A stretch of 64,000 nt of DNA from Malania oleifera (GCF_029873635.1 NC_080423.1:105009773-105073772), one strand, 5' to 3'; numbered from the stretch's first letter, positions 1 to 12,207 are shown. Program-made: numbers and translations. The notes: a model not told the origin generated them from the letters alone.

Positions 1-505
1 ATTTTTCATTCAACTAAGTGTTCCAACAATTTCATAATATGATTCATAAGTTTAATTCTATGATGGTTATTAAAATTTTGAATATCAATTTTGTTTTTGT
101 GTATAGGTATTAACATGTTTTTCCTCCATTCATCTAGCACTTTCTTGGGCTTTATAATAGTGTTGAATAGATTAGTTAACCATATACTTCCATTATCTCC
201 TAGACATTTCCAAACTTCAATTGGGATATTATCTAATCCTATAGTTTTTTCATTTTTCATCTTTTTTGTAGGCAACTTAATTTCAGTGACTCTAATTTTG
301 TGAATAAATGTCAGATTTTTAGTCTTTCCTCTTCTGTCACTTTTAAGTTTAAGGTTTCAATTTGGCTTTCATTAAACAACTTTTTAGAGTAGCTTCTCCA
401 TCTCTCTTTTATGTCTTCTTCTTTAACTAAGACATTATCATGTTCATTCTTTACATGTTTGTAATAATAATAGTACCAAACTAGTCTTCTTCTGATTCTG
501 AACAA
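1..505 (-). mobile_element. RTE-type LINE reverse-transcriptase remnant (truncated by window edge)
   Basis: Two minus-strand reading frames (505-311 and 275-6) carry consecutive pieces of a plant RTE/non-LTR retrotransposon ORF. The upstream piece has the linker motif DIKERWRSYSKKLFNE that precedes the RT. The downstream piece has an RT palm segment with DNIPIEVWKCLGDNG, EWRKNMLIPIHKNK and NHHRIKLMNHIMKL, a degenerate form of the family's usual motifs. The reading frame shifts between the pieces, so it is not functional. The 3' part runs off the window start. It lies directly upstream of the PPR exon, in what looks like the intron or 5' flank of that gene and in antisense orientation to it. 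Confidence 0.85.
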
Positions 506-548
506 CTCCTAATCATTCATTTTTAATGAGTTGTTATACTGAATTTAG

Positions 549-1863
549 GTATGAAGATGCTCTGAAAGTATATGAGGAAATGGAAACTAAAAATATCCAA
601 GCAGATCATGTCACATGTTCTATTGTGATAACGGTCATGAGGAAAAATGGCCAGAGTGCCAAAGATGTGTGGGAATTCTTTGAAAGAATGAATAGGAAAG
701 GAGTCGGATGGAGTTTGGAAGTTCTGGGTTCTCTATTGAAATCATTCTGTAATGAGGGGCTGAAAAAGGAGGCTCTTATTATCCAGACAGAAATGGAGAA
801 GAAAGGTATATTACCGAATGCAATTGTATATAACACTTTGATGGACGCGTATGGTAAGTCCAATCGAGTTGAAGAAGCCGAGGGCCTCTTTGTTGAGATG
901 AAGGCAAAAGGGATCACGCCCACCACAGCATCCTTTAACATCCTGATGGATGCATACAGCAGAAGAATGCAGCCAGAGATCATTGAGAAACTGCTACTAG
1001 AAATGGAGGGTATGGGTTTGGAGCCTAATGTAAAATCATATACATGCCTGATTAGTGCTTATGGGAGGCAGAGGAAGATGAGTGAAAAGGCTGCAGATGC
1101 GTTCTTAAGGATGAAGAAAGTTGGTATAAAACCAACTTCACATTCATATACAGCTCTTATCCATGCATATTCGGTCAGTGGCTGGCATGAGAAAGCTTAT
1201 TCAGCATTTGAAAACATGCAAAGAGAAGGAATAAAGCCTTCTATAGAAACCTATACCGCTCTACTTGATGCATCTAGGCGTGCTGGTGATACCGAAATGC
1301 TGATGAAAATTTGGAAATTAATGATCAGTGAAAAGATTGAGGGGACAAAAGTGACCTTCAACATTCTTCTTGATGGATTTGCTAAACAAGGTCGCTATAT
1401 TGAAGCAAGAGATGTAATATCTGAATTCGGGAAGCTTGGCTTGCAGCCAACCTTGATGACATATAATATGCTGATAAATGCATATGCACGAGGTGGGCAA
1501 CATTCAAGGGTACCACAACTGTTGAGGGAGATGGCTACTCTCAATCTAAAACCTGATTCTGTTACTTTTTCCACCATAATTTATGCCTTTCTTCGTGTTC
1601 GTGATTTTAAGATGGCATTTATTTATCATAAAAAGATGTTGAAAAGTGGTCAAGTACCAGATGCCCAATCTTATGAGAAACTTAGGGCAATTTTGGATGT
1701 AAAAGCTGCAATAAAGAACCGGAAAGATAAGCGTGCCATGCTTGGCATAATAAAGAGCAGCAGGGGTTTCTCGAAACAGAAGAAGAAAGGGACAAAAGAT
1801 GAATTTTGGAAGAACAAGAAGCGGCGATTGAGAACTAATAACTTCACTCATGTCAATCATTGA
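549..1863 (+). CDS. EMB1006: PPR protein, EMB1006 (At5g50280)-like, 3'-terminal exon
   Basis: An open frame of 438 codons built of about ten tandem 35-residue P-class pentatricopeptide repeats. Typical repeat cores are VYNTLMDAYGKSNRVEEAEG, SYTCLISAYGRQRKMSEKAA, SYTALIHAYSVSGWHEKAYS and TYNMLINAYARGGQ. It ends in a lysine/arginine-rich tail containing KDEFWKNKKRR, the arrangement I remember for EMB1006, an embryo-essential chloroplast-targeted RNA-binding PPR protein. The family is about 720 aa, so the transit peptide and first repeats are missing; they lie upstream of the window. An in-frame ATG occurs at 526, but an acceptor (gaatttag) ending at 548 followed by GTATGAAGATGC gives a better match to the family, so I start the exon at 549 with a split codon. 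The stop is TGA at 1861-1863. No frameshift is seen, so this exon looks intact despite the LINE beside it. Confidence 0.85.
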
Positions 1864-4800
1864 TGATGGTACTATTAGAAATTTTGAATCCTAATGTTAC
1901 ATCAAGGAAAGTTATGTAAGATTGATGGGTGGGTTCAGTTGGCTCACCTGCACAAATAGTCTATCTTCAGTTTGAGATATAATGGTTTATCCTTGAAATG
2001 TTGTGGATTTTGTACGGGATGGCTGCCATATTAAGGCCCCATATTAGCTTTGAAAGGAGGAGGAATGGAGCCATACAGAAGTTGTATCTTGAAAAACCTT
2101 CAGAAAACATTTGTCATGCTTTGATTAGCAATGTAATGGTTGCAGTGACCTCATGATACTGCCAGGTGATGATCCCACTTCATACTAAGATTTATGTGGA
2201 AAATTCTTTTGCTCCTTCGCTTCCTTGCATAGAACGCACTGCTGTCTTTTATATTTAATTCTGATTTAGCCTTTTTTTTTCCTTAAAATTGTAATTCTAA
2301 ATTTACCTGCCACCTCATAAATATGAAAAGCCAATCCTTGCCAGTGGTTAATGCAAAACTGCATTCTCACTAGTCTAGCTGGAAAAGATATAGCCATGAG
2401 ATATTTAATTTAATTTTTCATTTTTTGGCCTTTTTTGATCTGTCATTTCATAAATAGCATTAGTATAAATGTTTTGAAATCCCTATCTCCCTCTCCTTTT
2501 CCTTCTTTTTTTAATTAAATGCATTCATTCTGTTTGGCAGGATTTCTTTGCAAGAGTAAGCCAAGCATATAGCTAAGTTTGGGAAGCTGGTTCACTCATA
2601 GAAAACTGTGCTTGAGCTTCTTTTCAATTTGAAAAAGGTCAGTCAGGAACTTGATGGTTAAAAAGTAGTCCCCCCTATTGCATAGATGGCCTTTGTGAAC
2701 TGCTTTCCATTACAATTTGGAAGACAGTTGCCTGTTTTTGGAGGGTTAACTTGGATGCATCCTTTGGAGGTACAATGAATGGACTGATGGCAACACGTTG
2801 ATTGTTTTCTGTTCAGGCTTCATGGCTTGGCTGATTGTGGGACAATAAATATTATTGTCTGTATCCTTGCCATTCAGAGTGGTTTGATATGTTTCTTCAA
2901 TTTTTTTTTATTGCTCTAATATTATCAAATTGTATATTTGTAAAAGGAAAATCATATGTTGATTGTGGAGAAGTATGTTTACGTAAAAGAGAAAATGTTC
3001 GTACATACCCTGTTTTCATTGAGCAATGTGTTTGTGTATTTTCCCTCCCTCAAACATCTCTGAGACACCGTACAGCTCTTTCCCTCACTCAAATGTGATG
3101 CTTTCCCTCTCAAAAGAAGCCCTCATGCAGTTGATGTTCTCCATCAATGTTCCTGATGTCAGTGTTGCGACACATTGATTGAAGTGGTGAGAGGGGGGCA
3201 TGTTCATGCCCCGTTCTGGCTTCATGCATTCTATTTTATCACTCCTGCTTGTTATCAGTTGATTCTCTGTCTCATTCTTTCCACATCTCTCTCTCTCTCT
3301 CATCTTCCACTGAACTGTTCTGTTGGGTTCACAGGTGCTTGCCGACAGAGCTGATAGTGGTTGACCCTTGTCATCCAAGCGGTGGTTCTGAGGTTTTTCC
3401 TTCATTATCTGTTTTTATTTTTTCGAATTTTAAATTTTTTGCTGGATTCTCATCGTTGTCTCCCCGTCCTCGTTTCCCTTCCTATTATGGACAAAAAATA
3501 TCAGTCTAGGTGTACCAGATCAAGCAACTGACTGAGCTAGCGGCTGGAAAGCAACTGCCAGTAGTCTCTCTCTCTCTCTCTCTGGACTTTCTACGGCAGT
3601 TTTTAATGTTTATTTTAGGGCTTTTCTAGGGATATACTGATCCAGCATTTCAGAGGTTTACTAGCCCAGCACATCAGGGATTTACTTGTATGTGTCTTTA
3701 TTCATGAGCAGACTCATTTTGCCATTATTAATTTAGTTAATTTCATCCATCTGTTGAAAGACAACTCATCTAAGGACGCCCGTTTGAAATCCAAAATCTG
3801 AAACACTTCAATCTGGCATGCATTTTTATTCATGGCTGGGCATTAAGTGGCTGATGGCATCATTACAGAGCCATTTACCTACATGGAGCTTCAAGTTTTA
3901 AGTATTTTCATACACGTTTCTCTGATTTCAGAAGCAAAGAATTCATGTGATATCATGTTATCCTTAAACAAACATGTGTGTATGGTTCTTGAATATGCAC
4001 CTGTGAATTTTTTGTAGAGAACGAGACATGTATTTTTTTTTTAAGGGGGTGGGGGGTGGAGTTGTAAATGTCCTGCCTACTGGTTGAATATACTACTGTG
4101 ATATGTCTCGTGGTTGTTTTGGGTTGCTTGCAAATTTTTGTTTTGGATTATACGGGAAATAACAGCAATGTTAGAAATATTAATAGTGAAAATTTGGCAG
4201 CTCAACAGTGAAAATTTGGAAGGTTTACTTCATATTAAGCATGCTTGGTCTGTGTATTCATTCATAATGTTGTTTTCAATGCAAAGACATAACTGAAAAC
4301 ACTGATGCAAGTTGCACAATCTTCAATTTGGTTGCCATTTCTTCTCTTGGTTGCAAATTTGTAAGTAGCATTTTAGCACCTTTCTTTTTTGCTGCTAATA
4401 ATTGACCATATCTCATTCCATCTTCACTGCCTATATCTAATAAGTAGGTTAAGAGGCACTGCAGTATAGCGCCTTTTGGCTACTACTAAATGGCTTTCTT
4501 CTGCCTGTTATTACTCTTGAGAATTCTTGTCTAATTGGTTTTGCAAGCATGGCATATAATTAATTTCATAATATTAGTGATGCTATTGATAACCTGCAGT
4601 TGTTTATATGCTTTTGTATTAGCTAATTAGCTTCTAGCCTCTGTGGCAAGGACTACTGGAATATTCATATAGATCCGATACTTGCAGCTGCTTATGACTA
4701 TCCCACTTTTGACTTTTTATTTGGTCTTGCCAGATTAATTGGCAGATAAATTCGAGAGAAACACTATTGAGCAGCACTCGCTGTGATCTATGTAGTTGTT

Positions 4801-5247
4801 ATTATACATTTACGAATCTGTGGAACAAAATATAACTGTTATTCACTGATCAAAAAAGCCAATAAAACCTATATCTATGCTGCCATTCAATCCTGTAATG
4901 ATGTGAGACTTTTAATTCAACAGAACTTATGATATATTCTTTTGTGTGCCTGACATGCTGTGCAGATGATCTCTTCATGACAGGATGCATTTTTAACTGT
5001 TTGTCACTGGTATTATTTGTTGCTTGCTTGCTTGTTTTTTCATTGAATGAAGCTTTAATACGGTTTGTGCGACTTAGGGATACTATTTTGTTCATTATTT
5101 AGCACCTCAACTGGTTTGTGTTGGAAGGAAAATCAGTGAACTCCCCTTAAAACTTCATGCATTGTGCATCTTAAATTAGTTGTTGGTTTTGAATGTTTCT
5201 CTAGTATGTATCTTTCCTTTATTAGAGAATATGCAGGTAGCAATTGT
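1864..5247. other. 3' flank of PPR gene, no gene recognised
   Basis: The first few hundred bases are presumably the 3'UTR of the PPR gene. The rest is AT-rich non-coding sequence. All open frames are short (under 110 codons) and have no recognisable motif. Pure CT microsatellites occur near 3287-3301 and at 3565-3583. I see no RNA gene or transposon terminus in this stretch. Confidence 0.5.
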
Positions 5248-5655
5248 GGCCCTTTTTGATGTGAAAAATAGTTTTTATTTCTCATTTTAGTATTCAGAAA
5301 ATTATTTATAAAAGAAAATAGTTAATTTTTCGTTTATATAATATTTGTATGAAATAATTGAACAGTAAAATGTTTTGGCACTCTTTGCTTGTGAAAATAG
5401 TTCTCTTTTATTCTGATTTTTCAAATAATTACAAAAAATGTCACTTTGTTTTCTAATTTTTTAAATTTATATAAAAAAAGTTAGAAAAGTTGTTTTTTTT
5501 AATTGCTTTGAAATCCAGAAATAAAAAATACGAAATTATTTTGCACATTTAAATACTCTTTATTTTTTACTTTTTAATGTAAATTTTGAAAAACTAAAAA
5601 CTAAGCTTAAATTATTATAATAATGGAAGATGTTTTCCACAACCAAACGGGCCCC
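5248..5655. mobile_element. Possible MITE with imperfect terminal inverted repeats
   Basis: The left edge reads GGCCCTTTTTGATGTGAAAA. The reverse complement of the right edge reads GGCCCGTTTGGTTGTGGAAA. These match at most positions and continue as AT-rich sequence. The length (about 400 bp), the AT-rich interior and the GGGCCCGTTTGG-type terminus fit a non-autonomous plant DNA transposon. No clean target duplication is visible, so the class is left open. Confidence 0.5.
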
Positions 5656-6374
5656 CCTATATTGTTGCTCAACACAATTATCTTTTAGCTGCTAGTGTGT
5701 ATTGGTGAACACAATTCTGTACATTCTCTTATTTTTATAGTAAAAATCTGTTCTATCCATAATATGCATATTCTATATTTTTCCAAAGAATTGCTTTTAA
5801 TGTGCTGCCATTTTAGGAAAAGAACTTATATTTTTATTTTCGTGTGTTTAAAAAAAAAAAAAACTTGATTTGTGCTTTTATTTTGTAGAAATATTTCAGA
5901 TGTTGATAGCTTCAAAATATATTTTTGGCTTACCAAATTGTTTGTTTGCTAGCTTTTCTTGAAAGTATTTTGTTAATTTTTATTGAGCAAATGAGATTTC
6001 ATTGTTTATTCTCTTTTAATCTCTTTTAATTAGGTGGATTCGAGCCTCTTGAAACCGAACGAACTAAAGGTTTCACTTTAGTGTGTTTGTGAACCAAAAT
6101 TGATATGAATTTTTCAGTTAACCGATGGACCAGTTAACAAGCGGTACAATTTGGTTATTTGATTCGAACTGATTTTCAAACCATTATAATTTTTTTTTAA
6201 AAATAAAATAAAATATTTTATTTAGATTTTAATTTAGTGTGTGCATTTACACTTTATTTATATAAATTAATTTATTAAAAAAATATTTGTAGATACTATT
6301 TTGTAACTTTAAGATATATTATATATTATTATATAATAATATATAATATAATAATACATATTATAAATAAATAC

Positions 6375-6675
6375 AGATGCTATAGAAGATAAGATAAGGT
6401 AGGGACGACTTAGATGGTATAGACGCTTGCAACGTAAGTCACATAGTGTACCTGTGAGAAAGAGTGACTTAGTTACTGTGAGGGGCAATAGAAGGGGTAA
6501 GGGTAGATTTAAAATAACTTGAAAGGAGATAGTGAGTAAGGATTTAATATTTTTAAATCTATCAAAAGAAATGGTCCATGGTTGCATAAATTGGCGGAAA
6601 ATGATTTATATAGCTGATTCTATCTAGTGGGACTAAGACTTGGTTTTGTTGTTGTTTGTTGTTGTAAATAAATAT
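6375..6675 (+). mobile_element. 3' end of an RTE-type LINE (5'-truncated, decayed)
   Basis: Reading + with frameshifts and stops, this stretch resembles the C-terminal end of plant LINE ORFs, with weak matches to GRLRWYG, VPVRKSDLVTVRGNRRGKGR and LSKEMVHG. It is followed by a non-coding tail with GTGGGACTAAGACTTGG and then TTG-type repeats (TTGTTGTTGTTTGTTGTTG), the usual 3' terminus of plant RTE LINEs and the Au SINEs that share their tails. Only the last ~300 bp remains. The flanks (about 6030-6180 and 6690-6830) contain accGGTT-rich sequence that may belong to an older element it entered. Confidence 0.7.
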
Positions 6676-8171
6676 AAATATCGGTTCATTGGTTCATGAA
6701 CATAAGACAGGTAAAAAAGGACATGGAAATAGAGCAGGGCAAATCAATTAACCCAAGTTGCCGGTCAATTCTTATCAAAATTTTGGACCGGATTGGTTTT
6801 CAAATATTTTTTAGTTCTATAAAGTTGGCAACCATGTTATAGAATATACCTCATGCATCTCAACACAAGCTTTCGTGATTTGTGTTTCAACATTTGGAGT
6901 TCAAATTTGGGTAAGTGTAAAACAAAATGGTATAAAGTTTTATTTATATTTACACAAAGTTCAAATTTAATACGTGACGTTTACTCTCTCAATCGTAGTT
7001 TACATGTACATGCATCGGAAGATTCCACTCTGTTTTTCTTCTTGGGTGTGAGACAAAACCAATAATTAATCACATCAAATCGGTGAAGAAAATTTCTTTG
7101 GGCATCAATGCAATGAGGAACAAAACAACTTGGGTCAGTTCTATTATCTAAAACTCACTTTGGCTTTGTAATTTTGTCATGATTTTGAGTGGTTATGTTG
7201 TTATTCTTATCCTTAATGTTGTTTTATTCCTCTGTTTCTTCTCTTGGATTATGCAGGGATGTTGACAGCTTCCATATTTTTCATTATCCTCTTTGGTACC
7301 TTTTCCCTCTGGCCTCTTCTTTGTGTTTAGTCGGTCGCTTTTTATTTATTTATTTTGAAATGGCATTGGATTAGTCAGATCGGTCGAATGAAAAACTAAA
7401 CCAGCCTCTTGTTTGGTTGAATCCAAACTCAAAAAAATCGACTTGCTAAAGAATCATTCAAAGTCGATGAAAATTCAGGCTTCTCGAATTGATTTACAAC
7501 TAGTTTTGCTAAATAAATGTTAAAAATATGCAAAATATGTGTTGTATTTATCGTTAACGAACATAATATTTTAGAATCAATTATTTAAGGTTAAGTAAAT
7601 AACATTTGTTTACAAATGAAAATGTGATGTGGTCATGATTTTGAAATTTGGATGTGTGACTAGTTTCGTAAAGTGATGACCCATTGATGAGTGAAGATGT
7701 CTTATAGAAAATGCAAAATGCTTCATAAAGTATAATTGTTACAAATTCAAAAGTATTTTAAATACCAAATCAAAAGATCCTAAACTATCATATGCAAACA
7801 AATATTCAAGTAATACAACTGAAAAATCTCAGGTTATCACGGTTATCAGATATCAATCAATTTTCAGTTGCACAGGTTTTCGACAATTTAGCAACCGATA
7901 GAATCGTCAATGGTTTGGTAAAACCGATGAAACCGTTGACGATTTTCTCCTGAATATCTTTCTGTCTGAAACAGTTAAAGTAACTGTTGAAGGGTATATA
8001 GAAACCATCGATGGTTGGCTGGAAAACTGCAGTTTGCTTTATAAAATCAATGGTTAGACCAGTAACATGATTACAATAAAATACTCTTCAAATATAATAA
8101 TAAGACAAAAAATAGAGAACGTAAAACTTGTTTCAATACAAAAGTCATTTATGCATACATACACACACACA
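6676..8171. other. AT-rich intergenic sequence without recognised gene
   Basis: No convincing coding frame. Around 7880-8060 there is a cluster of short palindrome-like motifs (atCGTCAATGG, aaCCGTTGACGATT, accATCGATGGTT), comparable in style to the palindrome arrays in the LTRs further on. This may be a fragment of a different LTR family. A short CA repeat lies at about 8160-8170. Confidence 0.4.
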
Positions 8172-8213
8172 TCACTTGACAGGTGCACTTTATAAAGTGC
8201 ACCTGTCAAGTGA
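8172..8213. repeat. 42-bp perfect palindrome
   Basis: Two 21-nt arms with no spacer, beginning TCACTTGACAGG and meeting at TTTA|TAAA. I checked each of the 21 base pairs; the symmetry breaks at 8171/8214. It lies just after a CA repeat in AT-rich intergenic DNA. It could form a cruciform or hairpin. It may be the collapsed relic of a foldback element; no function is shown by the sequence. Confidence 0.9.
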
Positions 8214-9608
8214 CTAGTTTTGATTGAATTCGCTTGGATCGGTTAGTCCGATATAAATATAAATATAAAAAAATTCTTTATGCTATGATTGAATTGGGTG
8301 CAAGTTTCTATGGACTAATTAAAGGTCTTCATCTTCAATTAGTCATTCCATTTCTTCTTCATGATTTCATATAGATGTATTGACAAATTGAAGTGAGATG
8401 AGATAATGTTGGTCGGTGCCACTGCCTCCACATAAATTATTAGTCTTACTGATTTATCATTATTATTTATTGAAACCCCATCCCTCCCACTTCCATCTCC
8501 CTTCCATTTCCATTTCTACTTCTATTTCTATTTCCATTCAATGTTGCCTTCAAACAATCCTACCCCTTCAACACGAGTGGCTAGGATTGTCGATGCTTAC
8601 TTTATGTTTTGGTATATAAGGAAATGTGATTCGGCAAAATGAAATTGAATTTATCATTTGATTTTTTAATATATTTTTGTTTTCATTTTATTTCATTCTG
8701 CAAGTCAAATATGTTGTCTAGTATTTATCATCTAAAAATAAAATAAAATAAAATTTGACATTTTAGTTTTCAAATTGATTTTATTTAATTTTGTTTTTAT
8801 TTCATTTTGTTACATAGATGATGAAATAGAGGTAACATGATTTGGGCCTCTTTATTTCCTTAAAATTATTGTAGAGAGTAATTTTATTATTGTGATTGCA
8901 TTTATTAGGGGTGACATTGACACATGATGCGTCAAATTTTGAATATTAGAAATTATTGCATAATTTGGAAAATTAAGTAGTCAACAAAAAAAAAAAATGC
9001 ATTTAGAGTGTCATGTGCATATTATGTTAAAGAGAAAATTAGTTGTGAACAATTTCTTAAAAAATTATGAAAATTGTCACGTATTTTTAATATTTTGAAA
9101 TTTACATAAAAATTAAAAATATTTTTGATAATTTTTTTCAAAATTTTTATATTGATGTTCAAAACATAAAAAAGGAAATATTAGTTTTATATCTGTAATA
9201 AACTCTCGTCTTCTTTTTCTACCTTTATTTTTTAAAATAGATTAAATACGGTAACCGACGAATTAAAAATCATTGATGATAGAAATTGTTGAAAGGAGGT
9301 CATTTGATGTGTTTTTTCAAGGTAGATTTGACCTAGCATTAACAGAGTAATAATAAATTCAACCCTATTAATTCACCTACAAGAAAAAGGCAACAAGAAA
9401 ATAGAGTGTTTCCTTTTGAATGTAATTTTTTTTTTGTCTCATACAATGAACAATTTATTTTGATATTTAATTAGCAAAAGCAATAACAAGGATGTTGCCC
9501 ATTTGATGTGCCTTGCCATGCTTGCACTCATCCATATCATCAATGCCCCTTAGAAAAGAGAATATTTATTACATTTTGTTGAGAAAGAAAAAATATGAAG
9601 AAATTTAC
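8214..9608. other. AT-rich intergenic sequence, nothing recognised
   Basis: Very AT-rich, with homopolymer runs and short open frames only. I found no gene, tRNA, terminal repeat pair or target duplication here. Confidence 0.4.
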
Positions 9609-9710
9609 AATAACAACAACAAATCTTAAGTTTCAGTAGGTGAGGTCGGTTATATGAATCCTTTTGTGTCACTTCACCCTATCAAAAGTGTTTTCTTTTA
9701 TTAGATTTAT
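9609..9710 (-). mobile_element. Au-SINE / RTE 3'-tail fragment
   Basis: On the + strand it reads TAACAACAACAAATCTTAAG, then a GTAGGTGAGGTCGGTTATAT-like block, then GAATCCTTTTGTG. This is the reverse complement of the 3' end shared by plant RTE LINEs and Au SINEs (..GGTCGGCTACATGGATCC.. with a TTG tail). Only about 100 bp is recognisable, and it is degenerate. It is probably a SINE or a severely truncated LINE. Confidence 0.6.
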
Positions 9711-10077
9711 AAAATTTGACAAAATTTTACGTTGGTTATAAGTTAGCTAACACAATTTTGCTCCTTTATCTGACTTGGGACGGGATAAGGAAAGTAAGAA
9801 TTTTTTTTTCCCATTATTTAGTTATGAAAGAAAGTAAGAAAGAAAATAAAAATTACATCAAATCAATGAATAAAATTTGGTATAGTGAGAAAATATAATA
9901 GAAAATAAGTTTTTTCCTTATTTTTCTTTCGATTTCTTTCCTTAACCAAAATCCTTGATCCAAATGGACCCTAGAGCATTGTTGTATAGACCTGGAAAAA
10001 ATAATAATAATAATAAAATAAAAGAAATAAGAAAAAGAAAAGAAGGAAAAGGAATTATATTAAGGAGTATCAGCAAG

Positions 10078-10275
10078 AATTTGTCGACAAACCCAAGGTT
10101 CTCGTCGACGAACATCCTTCTAGATCCCGTAGACAAAGTACACGTGTCTCGTTGACGAGAAGATACTGAGAGCAGGAAATTCAGGCCATTAAGGTTTCGT
10201 CGATGAACTCATCATTTTCATTGACGAACACCCTTCTTTGACTCGTTGACGAGTACACGTGTCTCGTCGACGAAG
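10078..10275. promoter_or_regulatory. Array of TTCGTCGACGAA-type palindromes upstream of the LTR A TATA box
   Basis: Eight copies of a 12-bp self-complementary motif, each with zero to a few changes (for example CTCGTCGACGAAC, TCGTTGACGAG, TCGTCGATGAAC), spaced about 20-40 bp apart. The array ends just before a TATA-like sequence (about 10293). Equivalent arrays sit at the same place in the other three LTR copies (about 14810-14975, 17155-17405, and 44037-44170 on the other strand). The position suggests enhancer-like sites in U3. That is inference. Confidence 0.7.
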
Positions 10276-12172
10276 TCATGTGGCAACAGTCTATATATAT
10301 GTTAAGAATAAGATTTTCAGCAAACATTTCATTTCTTTCTTCCCTCTCTCTCTCTCTCTCTTTCTCTCTTTCTCTACTTTGGCTCTCCCTCCTTTTCTCT
10401 TTAGATCCAGTTCCGTTTTTCCCCGTTTTGACGATCGGAAGTTACCACGATGATCTCGAGGAGATTTTCTACAACTTGGCCATATCGGATTGCTGCTTTG
10501 GGGTGCTTGGGTACTATCCCAAAATCAGGGTAAGTAAGTTATTTTATGGTTTATGTGATTATTTAGTATATGTGAACCCAGGAAAGGTGTTAGATGGTAA
10601 TATACTGGGGTTTGAGTTGTTTGAACTAGGGTTAATGGGATTTCAGGGTTTGGAGTTCTGAACGCCGCAAGCTTGACTTAGGGTTTTCTACAAGCTTCTC
10701 AAAAAACAGGTAAGGGAATAAATTAAGTCAGGATTTTAAAAAAAAAATAATGTTTATTATTTGCAGCATATGTTTCAAAAATTTATTTATGAATTAATTT
10801 AGTTTTTAGGAATACCGGTGTTGAACAGAGAAAATAGATTTTATAACATGTAATAGTATAATACAGAGTAGAACTCACTCATGTGGCATGAGTATAAGTT
10901 TAATGTTATAACAACATGTCAAAATATGTTATTATTTCATAAAATAAGTATGATTTTACAGTAATTTTCAGAAAGATCATAAACAGTACAGAAACTAAGA
11001 TATATGCAGTATATTGTGTAATGACAGCCAGCGTAGATGCAGTGTAATGATAGCCGGCGCAGATGTTGTGATATGACAGTTAGCTTAGATGCCGTGATCA
11101 GTTTTAATATGAAAATTTATTTAGAAATTATGAAATGACGGCTTCTATTTAGAAATATGTAAAAGTCATATTTTATTTTAGAAATATGAAAATGTTATTT
11201 ACGAACAGAAATATATTATGTGAAATGTATTATATAGTAACAGAACCCGGATGGTTACGTATGTTATGAGCACGATACCGTTGCTAGCTAGTCAGATCGG
11301 AGAGTAGGATACCCAATGTGTGTCGACCCGTTAAAGGTTGACGAAGAGTAAGATGGGCGGACCAGATTGGTGTATAGCTGACAATGCAACCACACTATTC
11401 AGGAAGTGTGGGTTGGAGACCAATTAGCCCCGCAGTGTAGGCGATGAGTAGGATACCCTCTATGTACTGACCCGTTAGAGGTTTGACGGAGAGTAGGATG
11501 GGCATGCCAAGATGGGTGGGCAATCGTGCGTAGATATGCCATGTTTGACCTAACCTGGTAAGCCAGCCAGCGTTAAGTCCAACCTACGAGCCGCACAACT
11601 CAAATCATGCGAGGTTAATTCATGATATGCAGTTATACATCTAGGGTATCATTTCAGTAATATACAGATTTAACAGACAATTTAAGTGATACGAAAATTC
11701 ATTATGATATAGGAAGATTATGTATATAAGTACAAATTTTCATATGTTATCAATTACAACTTAAGATAAATAAATATATATACAATTTGCAATATATGTT
11801 TATAACACGATTGAAGTCATGTTGTCACATAATGATATTAGTCTATTTCTCTTACTGAAAGGTGTCTCACCCTAGCATTACAAATATTTCAGGAAACCCC
11901 GACAGACGAGTGGAGTGAGCTTCGTGATAGAGGAGTTCGTTGGTATTACCTCAGTTACAGGGTAAGTAGTCGAGTCGGAAACAAGATGGATTTTTGGGGT
12001 GTATATGTGTATATGTAGAAACAGTGAAACTCTGGTATTATATATAAGTTAGGTATGTTATAGTTCTGCTATTTAAATGACATGTATGTATAAACTGGTA
12101 AATTCCTAGTACCTATGGGTCCGGATTGACTTTGACTACATTTTATGATATCAGAGTATTAACTGTATGTTG

Positions 12173-12173
<1 letters not shown>

Positions 12174-12206
<33 letters not shown>
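12174..12206. repeat. (AAT)n microsatellite
   Basis: About eleven AAT units just inside the 3' end of solo LTR A. Confidence 0.9.

Positions 12207-12207
<1 letters not shown>

Noticed and set aside
3085-3509. Overlapping open frames on both strands near CT repeats
   Set aside because: Low-complexity, leucine/serine-rich translations with no motif.
10259-10661. Open frames in LTR A
   Set aside because: They translate the CT-rich LTR leader; equivalent frames are not kept in copies B-D.
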